A DNA stretch of 59,734 nucleotides from Lachnospiraceae bacterium AD3010 (GTDB lineage Bacteria; Bacillota; Clostridia; Lachnospirales; Lachnospiraceae). Shown here one piece after another: positions 8,640 to 18,229 of the stretch; position 1 is the first letter of the stretch; each line of letters opens with the position of its first letter. Where the stretch lies: assembly GCA_000622025.1 (NCBI GenBank), contig JHWU01000022.1:1-59734 (forward strand), read 5' to 3'. The notes beneath the pieces were generated by a model. The model was not told where the DNA came from. It did not search any database and was given only the letters and a program-made list of their open reading frames with translations. The translations under genes and the position numbers were made by a program.

Positions 8640-9314
8640 TCAAGCTCTGCGGGTCTTCTCCTGCATATATGCATCCCTTACCAGTGAAGGATCGTAGTAA
8701 ACCTTGTCATCTGCAATAAGCCTTGGCTCCTTCCCCGTGACCTCAATTACATTTACACAGCAGTTCGGAGGAGTACTGCCATGCCAAAAAGGCTCCCCTT
8801 CAGGGTAGAACATCTGCAGCATTGCCCTCATAGCGCATCCATGCGTAAAGACCGCGATGTTTTTCCCCTCATACCTGCTGTCATTGATCAGCTCCGTAAG
8901 GAAATCCCCGGTCCTTTTGCAAACCTCCGTCATGGATTCTCCTCCCGGACCTCCGCTGAATCTCAGGGGATCATCGTAGAAATTCCAAAAGGAAGGGTCT
9001 CCAATCTCAAAATTATCCCTTTTGCAGCAAAGACCCTCCCAGCTTCCGAAATTTATTTCCTTTATCCTGTCATCCGTGATGATATCCTTTGTGGAACCTG
9101 CGTGGTTTTCCCCAAGGATTATCTCGCCGGTCTCGTATGCCCGGATAAGGGGGCTTGAGAAGGCGTAGTCAAAGCGTATATCCGAAAGTCCCTTACCGGT
9201 AATGACTGCAAGGTCTCTCCCGTTTTTATTAAGGGGCTTGTCTGACCAGCCCTGAAGTATTGCCTTTGTATTATAATCCGTTTCACCGTGACGGATGACG
9301 TATATGTGTTTCAC
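8640..9314 (-). CDS. Histidine phosphatase family protein (phosphoglycerate-mutase-like)
   Basis: The 224-residue product begins with I-R-H-G-E-T-D-Y-N, the RHG motif with the His that carries the phosphate in branch-1 histidine phosphatases. The second catalytic His is in V-F-T-H-G-C-A-M-R near residue 160, and the conserved Glu lies in F-G-S-W-E-G. Members dephosphorylate small metabolites such as sugar phosphates or cobamide intermediates; the substrate is not readable here. It starts with GTG. The stop codon of the HAD gene directly abuts this start, so the two phosphatases are translationally linked. Confidence 0.85.
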   Translation of the reverse strand: MKHIYVIRHGETDYNTKAILQGWSDKPLNKNGRDLAVITGKGLSDIRFDYAFSSPLIRAYETGEIILGENHAGSTKDIITDDRIKEINFGSWEGLCCKRDNFEIGDPSFWNFYDDPLRFSGGPGGESMTEVCKRTGDFLTELINDSRYEGKNIAVFTHGCAMRAMLQMFYPEGEPFWHGSTPPNCCVNVIEVTGKEPRLIADDKVYYDPSLVRDAYMQEKTRRA

Positions 9315-9965
9315 CTAAGCTTCCTCCAGCAGTTCTCTGATATCACCGAATTTGGTGATGGCTGCCCTGTAATCATCCTTATGAACCTGTCCAAAACCAT
9401 ACTCTGCATAGATAAACTGAACCCCGGCCTCAGCGCAGGCGATTCTGTCACCGTCCGTATCTCCAATATATACCGGCTCCTTCAGCTTATTCCTGCGGAC
9501 AAGAAGGGAAATATTTTCGGCCTTCCCTTTTCCGGTATTTCCGAAGCACTCAAAATCCCGTATATAATCCGTTAATCCGGTTTTCCCGCAGAAAAGTTCA
9601 ATATATCCCTTCTGACAATTACTGACTATATAAAACGGAAACCTGTCCGAAAGCTCTTTTATCGTGTCGATCACTCCCGGAAATGCTATCCTACATGGAT
9701 CCGATGTGAGCTCCTCATGCTCATACCTGCAGCAGAGCTCCATTATTTCCCTTCGTTTCTCAGGAACATCCTCAAAAAAGATATTGTCCGCTATCTCGTC
9801 CATTGGCTTCCCGAACTGGGACTTTAAGAGATCCGGGGAAATATATTCCGTTCTTTTCGCCCCGCCTTCCTTTGCTGCCCTGTTCCATGCCTTGGAAACT
9901 ATATTTGTGGAATCCCACAGGGTTCCGTCTATGTCCAGAATGATCCCATCTGTATTGACAGTCAT
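9315..9965 (-). CDS. HAD-superfamily hydrolase, phosphoglycolate-phosphatase-like
   Basis: Motif I is I-I-L-D-I-D-G-T-L-W-D-S near the N-terminus with both catalytic Asp. Motif II is I-V-S-N-C, and motif III/IV is Y-I-G-D-T-D-G-D-R-I near residue 165. A helical cap lies between motifs I and II, as in the GpH/PGP subfamily. At about 216 residues the length is normal for a phosphoglycolate or sugar-phosphate phosphatase; the substrate is unknown. I chose the ATG at 9965, 10 nt after AAAGGG; a TTG two codons earlier is also possible. It is followed without a gap by the histidine phosphatase. Confidence 0.85.
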   Translation of the reverse strand: MTVNTDGIILDIDGTLWDSTNIVSKAWNRAAKEGGAKRTEYISPDLLKSQFGKPMDEIADNIFFEDVPEKRREIMELCCRYEHEELTSDPCRIAFPGVIDTIKELSDRFPFYIVSNCQKGYIELFCGKTGLTDYIRDFECFGNTGKGKAENISLLVRRNKLKEPVYIGDTDGDRIACAEAGVQFIYAEYGFGQVHKDDYRAAITKFGDIRELLEEA

Positions 9966-9980
9966 CGGCAAATTACCCTT

Positions 9981-10373
9981 TCAAAATTTCTCGGTTTCGG
10001 GTTCTCTTGTGAAAGAACTGAAGGTTGCCACTGCATCCTTAAAGTAAAAGACCTCCGTATTCCCGTCATCCGCAGAGTACATATTCTGAAGTGACGGATA
10101 CGCATCCAGCATAGACTGTCTTGCTTCCCTGCGGTCATCCTCCACCAGCTCTCCTGCGACCCTCAGCCATTCTCCGTCCTTAAAGGCACATATCTCTACC
10201 TTGGGATTGGCATGGATCTGCTTCGAAACATCCTTTGATTTTCCGGTCTGAATATAGAGCCTTCCTTCAAAAACATGAGCTGTCCCAAAGGGTCTTACTC
10301 TTGGCTGGTCTCCGTCGATCGTGGCAAGATAATAAGTTCCCGCATCCTTTAAGAATTTTACCGTTCTTTCCAT
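9981..10373 (-). CDS. Pyridoxamine 5'-phosphate oxidase-like FMN-binding protein
   Basis: The 130-residue product has the split-barrel PNPOx fold: F-L-K-D-A-G-T-Y-Y-L-A-T-I-D-G at the N-terminus, then P-R-V-R-P-F-G and a Y-I-Q-T-G-K-S-K-D-V strand that in this family contacts FMN phosphate. Short Firmicute members are usually flavin-binding reductases or general stress proteins rather than true vitamin B6 oxidases. The gene sits between uvrB and the HAD gene, all in the same direction. Confidence 0.8.
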   Translation of the reverse strand: MERTVKFLKDAGTYYLATIDGDQPRVRPFGTAHVFEGRLYIQTGKSKDVSKQIHANPKVEICAFKDGEWLRVAGELVEDDRREARQSMLDAYPSLQNMYSADDGNTEVFYFKDAVATFSSFTREPETEKF

Positions 10374-10426
10374 AAATTTCCGTCTCCTTTCATTGAAAAA
10401 TACAGTTACCGTTTCCCTGAATCCCC

Positions 10427-12412
10427 TTATGTTCGCAGTTCATACAGGTTCCTTTTCAGCTCCATCATATTGTCACGAAGATATGCTGCAGTCTCGAAAT
10501 CAAGCTCCGCTGCTGCCTGCTTCATCTTCTTTTCAACCTGCTTAATAAGCTTTTCCAGCTCCTTCCGGTCCATGGATTCCGGATCCTTCTTAAATTCAAG
10601 CTCACTCTTTTCAAGAGACTTCGACAGAGAAATAAGATCACGCACAGCCTTCTTTATGGTGGTTGGAGTGATTCCGTTTTCCTCATTATACCGGCTCTGT
10701 ATCTCCCGTCTTCTTTCTGTCTCCTCAATACAGGTCTTCATTGAATCCGTCTCTGCATCGGCATACATGATTACCCGTCCTTCGGAATTACGGGCGGCCC
10801 TTCCGACAGTCTGGATAAGAGAAGTTGCTGAACGTAAAAATCCTTCTTTATCCGCATCGAGGACTGCGACCAGAGCTATCTCCGGAATATCAAGTCCCTC
10901 GCGGAGAAGGTTTATCCCCACCAGAACATCGAAAACATCGAGCCTGAGATCTCTTATTATCTCAATCCTCTCAAGGGTATCAATATCAGAATGCAGATAT
11001 TTTACCCTTACCCCCGCATCCCTTAAGAAATCCGTCAGGTCCTCCGCCATCTTTTTTGTAAGAGTAGTTACAAGAACCTTATTTTTTTCCTTAACTGTCT
11101 TATTGATCTCGTTTAAGAGATCGTCAATCTGACCTTCAGTGGGCTTTACGGTTATCGGAGGATCCAGAAGTCCTGTAGGCCGGATGAGCTGTTCGGCACG
11201 AAGAAGCTCGTGGTTCTCCTCGTAATCCGCCGGAGTTGCGGAAACGAAAAGCATCTGATTAATATGTCCTTCAAACTCTTCAAAGGAAAGAGGTCTGTTG
11301 TCCTTTGCGGAGGGCAACCGGAAGCCGTAATCCACCAGTGTATTCTTTCTCGAAAGATTCCCGTTATACATTCCGCCTATCTGTGGAATGGTCATATGGG
11401 ATTCATCAACGATTATCAGAAAATCATCGGGAAAGAAGTCTATAAGGGTTGTGGGAGGCGTTCCCAGCGGATTTCCGGAAAGCGGCCCGGTGTAGTTTTC
11501 TATCCCGCTGCAAAACCCGGTTTCCCTGAGCATTTCCATATCAAAATTAGTTCTTTCAGCTATCCTTTGAGCCTCCAGTAACTTGTCATGACTCTTAAAA
11601 TAGCTTACCTGCTGATCAAGCTCGTTTTTAATCCGCCCGATCCCGGCCTCCAGTTTTTCTGCCGGCATTACATAATGGGATGCGGGGAAGATCGAGATCT
11701 GCCGAAGCTCTTCCTTTATTCCTCCGGTCAGAACATCTATGGTAACTATCCTGTCGATCTCCGGCCCGAAAAACTCCACCCTGACAGCAGTATCGTCTTC
11801 CTCTGCCGGAAAGATCTCCAGCACATCTCCCCTTACCCTGAAAGTGCCTCTGTGAAAATCCGCGTCATTCCTGGAATACTGTATATTAACCAGCTCATGG
11901 ATCACGTCATCCCTATCCTTCTCCTGTCCGGGACGCAGGGAAATGATCATTGAAAGATAATCATCAGGAGAGCCAAGCCCGTAAATACAGGATACCGACG
12001 CCACTACTACTACGTCATTTCTCTCCGAAAGAGCTGCCGTTGCGGCGAGCCTCAGCTTATCTATTTCATCATTTACCGAGGAATCCTTTTCAATATAAGT
12101 ATCCGTTGAAGGCACATAAGCCTCAGGCTGATAGTAATCGTAATAGGACACAAAGTATTCAACCGCATTCTCCGGGAAGAACTCCTTCATCTCGGAGTAG
12201 AGCTGGCCGGCGAGAGTTTTATTGTGGGAAATGATCAATGTCGGCTTGTTTAATGCCGCTATGACATTTGCCATGGTAAAGGTCTTTCCCGATCCCGTGA
12301 CACCGAGCAAAGTCTCAAACTGGTTGCCTTCCCTGAAGCCCTTCACCAGCTTTTCTATTGCCGCAGGCTGGTCTCCGGTAGGTTGATATTCTGAATGTAA
12401 TTTAAAGTCCAT
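10427..12412 (-). CDS. uvrB: UvrABC system protein B (excinuclease subunit B)
   Basis: At 661 residues this is a full-length UvrB, the damage-verification helicase of nucleotide excision repair. Walker A is G-V-T-G-S-G-K-T-F near residue 40, the beta-hairpin that probes the DNA strand holds [10 protein letters not shown] near residue 92, and the DEAD-type box is I-V-D-E-S-H near 335. Helicase motif VI is Q-T-V-G-R-A-A-R-N. The C-terminal UVR domain (last ~45 residues, [11 protein letters not shown]) binds UvrC. Start ATG at 12412 follows GGAGGAT. The uvrA gene is not in the window. Confidence 0.98.
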   Translation of the reverse strand: MDFKLHSEYQPTGDQPAAIEKLVKGFREGNQFETLLGVTGSGKTFTMANVIAALNKPTLIISHNKTLAGQLYSEMKEFFPENAVEYFVSYYDYYQPEAYVPSTDTYIEKDSSVNDEIDKLRLAATAALSERNDVVVVASVSCIYGLGSPDDYLSMIISLRPGQEKDRDDVIHELVNIQYSRNDADFHRGTFRVRGDVLEIFPAEEDDTAVRVEFFGPEIDRIVTIDVLTGGIKEELRQISIFPASHYVMPAEKLEAGIGRIKNELDQQVSYFKSHDKLLEAQRIAERTNFDMEMLRETGFCSGIENYTGPLSGNPLGTPPTTLIDFFPDDFLIIVDESHMTIPQIGGMYNGNLSRKNTLVDYGFRLPSAKDNRPLSFEEFEGHINQMLFVSATPADYEENHELLRAEQLIRPTGLLDPPITVKPTEGQIDDLLNEINKTVKEKNKVLVTTLTKKMAEDLTDFLRDAGVRVKYLHSDIDTLERIEIIRDLRLDVFDVLVGINLLREGLDIPEIALVAVLDADKEGFLRSATSLIQTVGRAARNSEGRVIMYADAETDSMKTCIEETERRREIQSRYNEENGITPTTIKKAVRDLISLSKSLEKSELEFKKDPESMDRKELEKLIKQVEKKMKQAAAELDFETAAYLRDNMMELKRNLYELRT

Positions 12413-12437
12413 ATATCCTCCGGGTGACTTCTATGAT

Positions 12438-13439
12438 TTATAAAACGCTGTCTATGATCTCTTTCAGTTTCTTGGACCGGTACTCTGCGGAGACGAGATC
12501 AGCAGAAAAACCTTCTCTCAAACGGGCATTGTTGGGATGCGTCATAAGATGTCGTATCTTCCGGCTGATTTCTTCTTTATCATGCACGTCACGGATGATA
12601 TCCTCGTCACGGATACTGCCAAACAGCGGAAGACATCCTGTATTTTCCGAAACCAGGATGCTGCATCCGCAGAACAGTGCCTCTACCACTGCAATACCGA
12701 AGGTTTCATAGGTGCTGTTCTGGACATAGAGCGAACTCGCGGCCATCAGGGTAAGGAAATCTTCGTGAGGAATGATTCCGTGCCAGACAACATTCCTGTG
12801 AGAACGGATCATTCCGCCCTCAGAGGCTTCCCGGCCCGCCACATGCAGAATATAACCGCATTTGCTGTCCTCCAGGGCGGAGGCAACGGTGAGAATATTT
12901 TTTTGTCTCCTCCCGCCTCCGGCAGAAAGGACAGTACCCGGTACCCGTCCGGAACTGTTCCGCCGGATACTTTCACACCTCTCTGTATCCACCGCATTAT
13001 AAACAAAGTCGAGCTTCTTCAAACAGAAGGGAAAACGCTCCCCGATCCAGTTCATGAACAATTCGGAAACACAGACAACCCTGCCTGCATGCTTTAGGAT
13101 AAAACGCTCATAACGGCGGACTGCTCCGGTCAGCAGTACGCCATCCGGAGGATAATCAATACAATTCTCATAAGACACTAATCCGTGCATGAGATAGACG
13201 TACCTTTTCTTCTGTAATTCCGCCAGCCATACAGCCGGATAGTTCACAAAGGCAGAGGAGCAAATTACAAGGGCATCACAGCAAAGAACCAGGCCGCAGA
13301 GCTCCCATAGCCTCCTTAAAATCCCGGTTTCTTTGGAATAGCTCACTTCATAGAATGCTTCCAGCTCTTTTTTTATTTCTATATTGGCAAGCCCCATCCC
13401 GTTTTCGGATTGAAATTTTCCAAGCAGTGCAAGCTTCAT
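12438..13439 (-). CDS. Glycosyltransferase family 4 protein
   Basis: The 333-residue product has a GT-B fold. The N-terminal half holds a G-M-G-L-A-N loop and Y-V-Y-L-M-H-G-L. The C-terminal half holds the retaining-GT4 signature E-x7-E in Y-E-T-F-G-I-A-V-V-E-A-L-F-C-G near residue 240. Such enzymes transfer sugar from a nucleotide sugar in the cytoplasm onto lipid-linked glycans or teichoic acid precursors. It ends 26 bp before uvrB. The divergent TagF-like gene and the glycan genes that follow suggest a role in a surface glycan; the sugar donor is unknown. Confidence 0.8.
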   Translation of the reverse strand: MKLALLGKFQSENGMGLANIEIKKELEAFYEVSYSKETGILRRLWELCGLVLCCDALVICSSAFVNYPAVWLAELQKKRYVYLMHGLVSYENCIDYPPDGVLLTGAVRRYERFILKHAGRVVCVSELFMNWIGERFPFCLKKLDFVYNAVDTERCESIRRNSSGRVPGTVLSAGGGRRQKNILTVASALEDSKCGYILHVAGREASEGGMIRSHRNVVWHGIIPHEDFLTLMAASSLYVQNSTYETFGIAVVEALFCGCSILVSENTGCLPLFGSIRDEDIIRDVHDKEEISRKIRHLMTHPNNARLREGFSADLVSAEYRSKKLKEIIDSVL

Positions 13440-13623
13440 TAAAGAAACACCCCTCCGAATGAAATAGAAATCACCGCTTCCGCAGTCTTTTCAGTTAAAA
13501 AAGTATAGCATGGTTTTTGATGCCTGTGAATAAAACCTTGTTTCTTTAAGGCTGCTGTGCTATGCTCCTAAACGCCCATAGACTAACGTTTTTTCAAGGC
13601 CTCTGATTGAGAGAAGGGAAACC

Positions 13624-14847
13624 GTGAACAGATCTCAGATCCGAAAACTTTTTGATCTTCTAAAGTATATCCGCCCGCGGGATCTCCTCCGGGCGTGGAA
13701 GCTCCCTGTGGCAACACTTGCCGCATTACTTTACCGGCGTACCCACCGTAATCTCTGGATCGTATCGGAGGATGAGAACGAGGCGAGAGACAACGGCTTC
13801 TGGTTCTTCAGATTTGTAAAGGAAAAGCACCCGGAGCAGGAGTGTATCTACGCGATCCGCAGGAATTCTCCCGACTTTGAAAAAGTTGCCGCACTTGGGG
13901 ATACGGTGGAATACGGCAGCCTGCGGCACTGGATCCTATATCTGTCCTCCTCTGTTCAGATCAGCAGTGAAAAGTCCGGTGATCCGAATGCTGCGGTTTT
14001 TTATTTTCTGCAGGTGTACGGTTTCCTTAAAAACAAACGCATCTTTCTGCAGCATGGCATCATCATAAATAATCCGGAATATTTACATTACCCGGAAACA
14101 AAAATCAGCCGCTTCCTCTGTGGCGCTTACCCCGAATATGAGTATATCCGGAAGCACTTCGGCTACCCGGAAAGCCATGTCCGTTATACAGGTCTCTGCC
14201 GCTTCGACGGTCTTCATCACTTTGAAACTGACCCTTCCCTGATACTCATCATGCCGACATGGAGGAACTGGCTCGTGATAAGGAAAGATAAACTACGCCG
14301 GATCGAGCAGACGGACCGGATATCGGAGGCTGATTATTTTACGGGCTGGCGGGATTTCCTGGAGGATGATGCTTTGCGTAAAATCGCTGATGAATATAAT
14401 GTCCGCTTCATCTTTTATCCCCACAGGCATATGCAGCAGTACCTCGGACTCTTTCCGACCGGACTTGAACATGTTGTGATAGCAGGCCGGGAGCACTATG
14501 ATGTCCAGGAACTGTTAAAGCGCGCTGCTCTCCTCATTACGGACTACTCCAGTGTCTTCTTTGATATGGTCTATATGAGGAAGCCGGTCATTTTTTATCA
14601 GTTTGATCAGGAGAGCTTTCGGAAGAACCAATATCCGGAGGGCTATTTTCATTATGAGGACAATCCCTTTGGCAGAAGCTGCCGTATGAGGGACGATGTC
14701 TATTCTCTGATCCGGCTGACAATTGAAAACCGCTTTTCCGTTTCCCGGGAGTACCTTGAAGCACATTCGCGCTTTTTTCCGCTTTATGACACAGAGAATA
14801 CCGCCCGGGCTTATGAAATCGTTAAAAACTTAAGCGACGGGAACTGA
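13624..14847 (+). CDS. CDP-glycerol glycerophosphotransferase family protein (TagB/TagF-like)
   Basis: The 407-residue product matches the polyglycerolphosphate transferase fold used in wall teichoic acid synthesis. Hallmarks are M-P-T-W-R-N-W (about residue 216), F-I-F-Y-P-H-R-H (about 263) with the conserved His, and I-T-D-Y-S-S-V-F-F-D (about 304-313) with the Ser-Ser motif. It begins with GTG after GAGAAGGGAAACC. The length is closer to TagB primases than to long TagF polymerases. It runs opposite to the flanking GT genes and ends 9 bp from the convergent GT2 gene. It probably acts on the cytoplasmic face of the membrane on a lipid-linked acceptor. Confidence 0.85.
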   Translation: MNRSQIRKLFDLLKYIRPRDLLRAWKLPVATLAALLYRRTHRNLWIVSEDENEARDNGFWFFRFVKEKHPEQECIYAIRRNSPDFEKVAALGDTVEYGSLRHWILYLSSSVQISSEKSGDPNAAVFYFLQVYGFLKNKRIFLQHGIIINNPEYLHYPETKISRFLCGAYPEYEYIRKHFGYPESHVRYTGLCRFDGLHHFETDPSLILIMPTWRNWLVIRKDKLRRIEQTDRISEADYFTGWRDFLEDDALRKIADEYNVRFIFYPHRHMQQYLGLFPTGLEHVVIAGREHYDVQELLKRAALLITDYSSVFFDMVYMRKPVIFYQFDQESFRKNQYPEGYFHYEDNPFGRSCRMRDDVYSLIRLTIENRFSVSREYLEAHSRFFPLYDTENTARAYEIVKNLSDGN

Positions 14848-14856
14848 ACGGTATCT

Positions 14857-15888
14857 TTACCATTTTATATCGACCCCAAGTTTCTGGATCATGCTGTTAT
14901 ATATCCGAAAAAACAGCCTCAAAAGATGAAGGCGGCAGAGCCGGTGTACTATATACACCTTCAGGTTCGCGCCTCTGTGATGCAGGACAAATGAAAGCCG
15001 GAGAAAAGGGCTTGTTCTCCAACCGGGAAATTCAGCATCCAGGAAAGCCGTATTCTCCCGAAGAGCTTTTTTCAACGCCGGTTCTCCAAAAGACGAAATC
15101 CTGTACATCAGAGAGATCCCAAGATGCAGAAAGGCCAGCCCATCGAGATAGGAAGCGCGTTCCGGGTGCTGCTGCAGACAGAGATCGCGGAGATGGCACA
15201 TGGCCGTCCGGACTTCCCTCACATGTTCAGGCCGGATACTTCCGGTAATCGCATTTTTCCGGATCATGTAACAGACCAGCGGATCCGGAACAAAGCATAT
15301 CCGGTCTGCGTTCAGATACAAAAGGTGCGAAAAGAACAGATCATCGAAGACCCGCGGGATCAGAGAGAGCTTCGGCAGGGATTTGGCGAGCTCCGCCCGG
15401 AAGATCTTGTTCCAAAGCGCAGCATTCACCTCCAGCATGAGCCCCGGCTCCTTACGAAACGAAAACTTCCGATATGGAAAGGTCGTCATCTCCCGGGAAT
15501 AACGTTTTCCGCTTTCCCCGTCGATCCGGTCAAAACCGCAGACTGCGATATCCGCGTTATAAGTCCTCGCAGCAGAGTAGAGCATTTCCGCGAATCCGGG
15601 CCGCACCCGGTCATCCGGATCCGCAAAGCCGATATATTCTCCTTCCGCAGCCTCGATACCGCGGCAGCGAGCCTCCCAGACACCCCGGTTTTCCTGATCA
15701 ATCACTGTAATATTCGGGAAGCGCTTTTCATAGTCCCTGAGAATCTGCAGGCAGTTGTCCGGCGAACCGTCATTTATGCAGATAAGCTGTAACCCGTCCA
15801 GGCTCTGGGCTAGCAGGGCGTCCAGACATCGCCTTAGGTACGTCTCGACCCTGTAACAGGGGATAACTATGCTGAGCCTGTATCCCAT
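14857..15888 (-). CDS. Glycosyltransferase family 2 protein
   Basis: I start at the ATG at 15888 because GGAG lies 7 nt upstream and the product then begins M-G-Y-R-L-S-I-V-I-P-C-Y, the first strand of a GT-A domain; a longer open frame upstream overlaps the STT3 gene. The nucleotide-sugar site shows I-N-D-G-S-P-D-N and A-D-P-D-D (DxD) near residues 37 and 92. The C-terminal ~120 residues have an amphipathic or hydrophobic character that suggests membrane association. It lies directly after the STT3 gene (4-bp gap), consistent with addition of sugars to a lipid-linked oligosaccharide or teichoic-acid-type glycan. Confidence 0.85.
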   Translation of the reverse strand: MGYRLSIVIPCYRVETYLRRCLDALLAQSLDGLQLICINDGSPDNCLQILRDYEKRFPNITVIDQENRGVWEARCRGIEAAEGEYIGFADPDDRVRPGFAEMLYSAARTYNADIAVCGFDRIDGESGKRYSREMTTFPYRKFSFRKEPGLMLEVNAALWNKIFRAELAKSLPKLSLIPRVFDDLFFSHLLYLNADRICFVPDPLVCYMIRKNAITGSIRPEHVREVRTAMCHLRDLCLQQHPERASYLDGLAFLHLGISLMYRISSFGEPALKKALRENTAFLDAEFPGWRTSPFLRLSFVLHHRGANLKVYIVHRLCRLHLLRLFFRIYNSMIQKLGVDIKW

Positions 15889-15892
15889 ACCA

Positions 15893-18208
15893 CTACTCCA
15901 GGATCCTGTATACCGGGACATCATTTGAAAACTCCGTCTCGGACTTATAACGCGGAAGCCCCTCTCCGCCAAGGTAAACCAGTCTTCCGAAAACCGAGTC
16001 CGCAAGGGAGGAGGATACGAGGGAAAGAACTGTTTCCTGTCCGTTGTCAGTAACAATAACTGTCCAGGGAACGGATTCTCTTCCGATATCCGAATCCGGA
16101 TCTATCTCGGGCAGTTTATTACTTTGAGCATATTCCCTGTATCCTTCATGATCCAGGGTGATCATTCTATCTATGCAAAGAGGCTGCTCCCCCGAGGGTT
16201 CCTCCGTAGAAGAAGTACAGGCATGCCAGCCGCTGTCACTCTTCTCAAGTATTATGTTATACCCATTCCCGCTGTCAATAACGGTTCTGCCGTTTTCCGA
16301 AAGGTTAGTAGGCATCATATGCACATCCATTGCAAAGATTACAGGTTCTTCGTCCTTTTCAGTTATTGTGCGGCCGAAATGGGGATACCATCCACAAAAC
16401 CACGGCATATCAGGGGTTATGACACATTCCGTGAGCGGCACATTTTCCGGAAACAGGAGCCCTGTGATCTCATCTGCCCGGTCTTCGGAAATACCTTTAT
16501 TTACCAGCTTTTCCCGGGCTTGCGTCTTGTTGTCTGATAAAAGCTCATCCATAAAAAAAAGTGTCTCATCTGTATTACCGAAAGTGGAGAGCATGAGATT
16601 ACAGCCCTCATCTCCGCTGCCGGACAGCATACGGAAAATGTTTGCCGACAGTTCCCCGTTTTCCGTGGCAAAAGCCCTGGAAACAAGAAAAGTCCGCTCT
16701 TCATGCTGGGTTCCGCCGTCAAAAAGAGTTCTTCTCCTTCCTTTTTCTTCCAGAAAATATCCGTAATCCCACCAGCTGACAAGCATCGCATCTTCCGGTG
16801 TATTCTCCCTGATCTTCATAAGACATTCCTCCAGCGGCCTGTCCGGCTCAGCGTTTTCGGCGGAAACATCGCAGATATATCTGTACAGGCCGTATACGCC
16901 GCAAATCACAGGGAACAGTAAGAGAATGAGTATCAGGCACTTATATAAATTTCGGAACATAAGCTTCCTTTGATCCATAAGGCCGCAGATGGTTCCTGCC
17001 AGATTTCCCGCCAATATCGCTGACGGTACGGCATAGAGTATGGTAAACCGCTGTCCCCTGAAAGAGATTACCAGAGTAACAGCAAACCACAGAAGAAGCA
17101 AAAGGTATTCGATCCGGACATTTTTCCTGATGATCCGTACTATGAGAATCACAGCCATAACACAGGCAGAAAGAAAGGGGAGGATTCCGCCCGCAAGGTT
17201 AATAATACTGTTATTTGCTTCCGAGAATAAATTTAACCGAAATACGTTGGAAAACGACCCGCCAAAAAGGGAAGGTTTCTGAAGTTCATTGATGGAAGAA
17301 AGGACATTCCGGAAGAGATCGCCGCCGTTGCTATCTGCTTTGGAAAATAACTGGTTAAAGTAGAATCTGATTTTTATTAAAAATTCCTTTTCCAGGATAA
17401 GGATCATGATGATGAGCCCTGCTGCAAGCAGAAGGGGTGCAAAAGAAAACAGCCCCTTTTCATTCTTCTTCCATGTGAGGAGCATGAAAAGTATAAGCGC
17501 TCCGGCAAAGATCCCCGGGAATAAATAATACACATACCAGCTATTGTAAAGAGCCGTGAAACTTACGATCAATCCAATGCCGTTAAGGATCAGGGACTTT
17601 TTATCCTTTTCCTGCCATCCCTTCACCAGCTTCACCCCGAAGTAAAAGAAAAAACAGGCTGTCCAGCTGATAACGCAGTCAGTATCATAAAAACCGGGCA
17701 CAGTATTATAAAAATATGCTAAATTAAGGGCAGAAAGTACGGATGCCGCTATGGCTCCGGTCAGGCCGCACATCTCAAATACAAGCAGAAAGACCGGGAT
17801 CACCACCAGGGCAGAAAGGAAAACATTCAGCCAGTAAACCGTCTGCTCAAGAGTCTGAAAAACAAAAATGGAAATAAAGCGGTTAACCGCTATGGCGATA
17901 TATGCCAGCAAAGGTCTGTATGTGGAAGTGTCCCTGCCGTCCGGGGCATAACTGAAGCTGTCCCACGGCACCCCATCCTTCACTGTATCTCCGGGATGCC
18001 CGTATAATGTGATATCTCTTGTCATCCTTAAATGGTAATAACAGTCCATTTCACTTAGATACGGCAGTCCGGTTTCGCTATCCATGAAGCCTTCACCCAT
18101 AGACACGACCAGACTGTGGAAGAATAGGCGGGAAAAAATGGACAAAAGCATAATGCAGATAATACAGCAAACAACAGCCGGTATTACCAATCTCGTTTTG
18201 TTTTTCAT
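15893..18208 (-). CDS. STT3-family oligosaccharyltransferase (PglB/AglB-like)
   Basis: At 771 residues the protein has about a dozen N-terminal membrane segments and a ~270-residue soluble C-terminal domain, as in single-subunit oligosaccharyltransferases. Family motifs occur in order: M-D-C-Y-Y-H-L-R (about 54-61; first acidic/DxD motif), P-G-F-Y-D-T-D (about 171-177; second metal-binding DxD), S-S-I-N-E-L-Q in the fifth external loop (the SVSE/TIxE equivalent), and S-W-W-D-Y-G-Y after the last membrane segment (WWDYG, which recognises the +2 Ser/Thr of the sequon). A D-G-G-T-Q-H-E stretch follows. These enzymes move a glycan from a lipid pyrophosphate or phosphate carrier to Asn on the outer face. 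It lies between two GT2 genes in one direction. Such enzymes are well known in archaea and Campylobacter, less so in Firmicutes. Confidence 0.85.
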   Translation of the reverse strand: MKNKTRLVIPAVVCCIICIMLLSIFSRLFFHSLVVSMGEGFMDSETGLPYLSEMDCYYHLRMTRDITLYGHPGDTVKDGVPWDSFSYAPDGRDTSTYRPLLAYIAIAVNRFISIFVFQTLEQTVYWLNVFLSALVVIPVFLLVFEMCGLTGAIAASVLSALNLAYFYNTVPGFYDTDCVISWTACFFFYFGVKLVKGWQEKDKKSLILNGIGLIVSFTALYNSWYVYYLFPGIFAGALILFMLLTWKKNEKGLFSFAPLLLAAGLIIMILILEKEFLIKIRFYFNQLFSKADSNGGDLFRNVLSSINELQKPSLFGGSFSNVFRLNLFSEANNSIINLAGGILPFLSACVMAVILIVRIIRKNVRIEYLLLLLWFAVTLVISFRGQRFTILYAVPSAILAGNLAGTICGLMDQRKLMFRNLYKCLILILLLFPVICGVYGLYRYICDVSAENAEPDRPLEECLMKIRENTPEDAMLVSWWDYGYFLEEKGRRRTLFDGGTQHEERTFLVSRAFATENGELSANIFRMLSGSGDEGCNLMLSTFGNTDETLFFMDELLSDNKTQAREKLVNKGISEDRADEITGLLFPENVPLTECVITPDMPWFCGWYPHFGRTITEKDEEPVIFAMDVHMMPTNLSENGRTVIDSGNGYNIILEKSDSGWHACTSSTEEPSGEQPLCIDRMITLDHEGYREYAQSNKLPEIDPDSDIGRESVPWTVIVTDNGQETVLSLVSSSLADSVFGRLVYLGGEGLPRYKSETEFSNDVPVYRILE

Positions 18209-18229
18209 GATCTGTCGGTGTCCCCTCTG

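Noticed and set aside
15889-16056. 56-residue upstream extension of the GT2 protein
   Set aside because: It overlaps the STT3 gene and lacks a ribosome site; ATG 15888 starts the GT-A fold directly.
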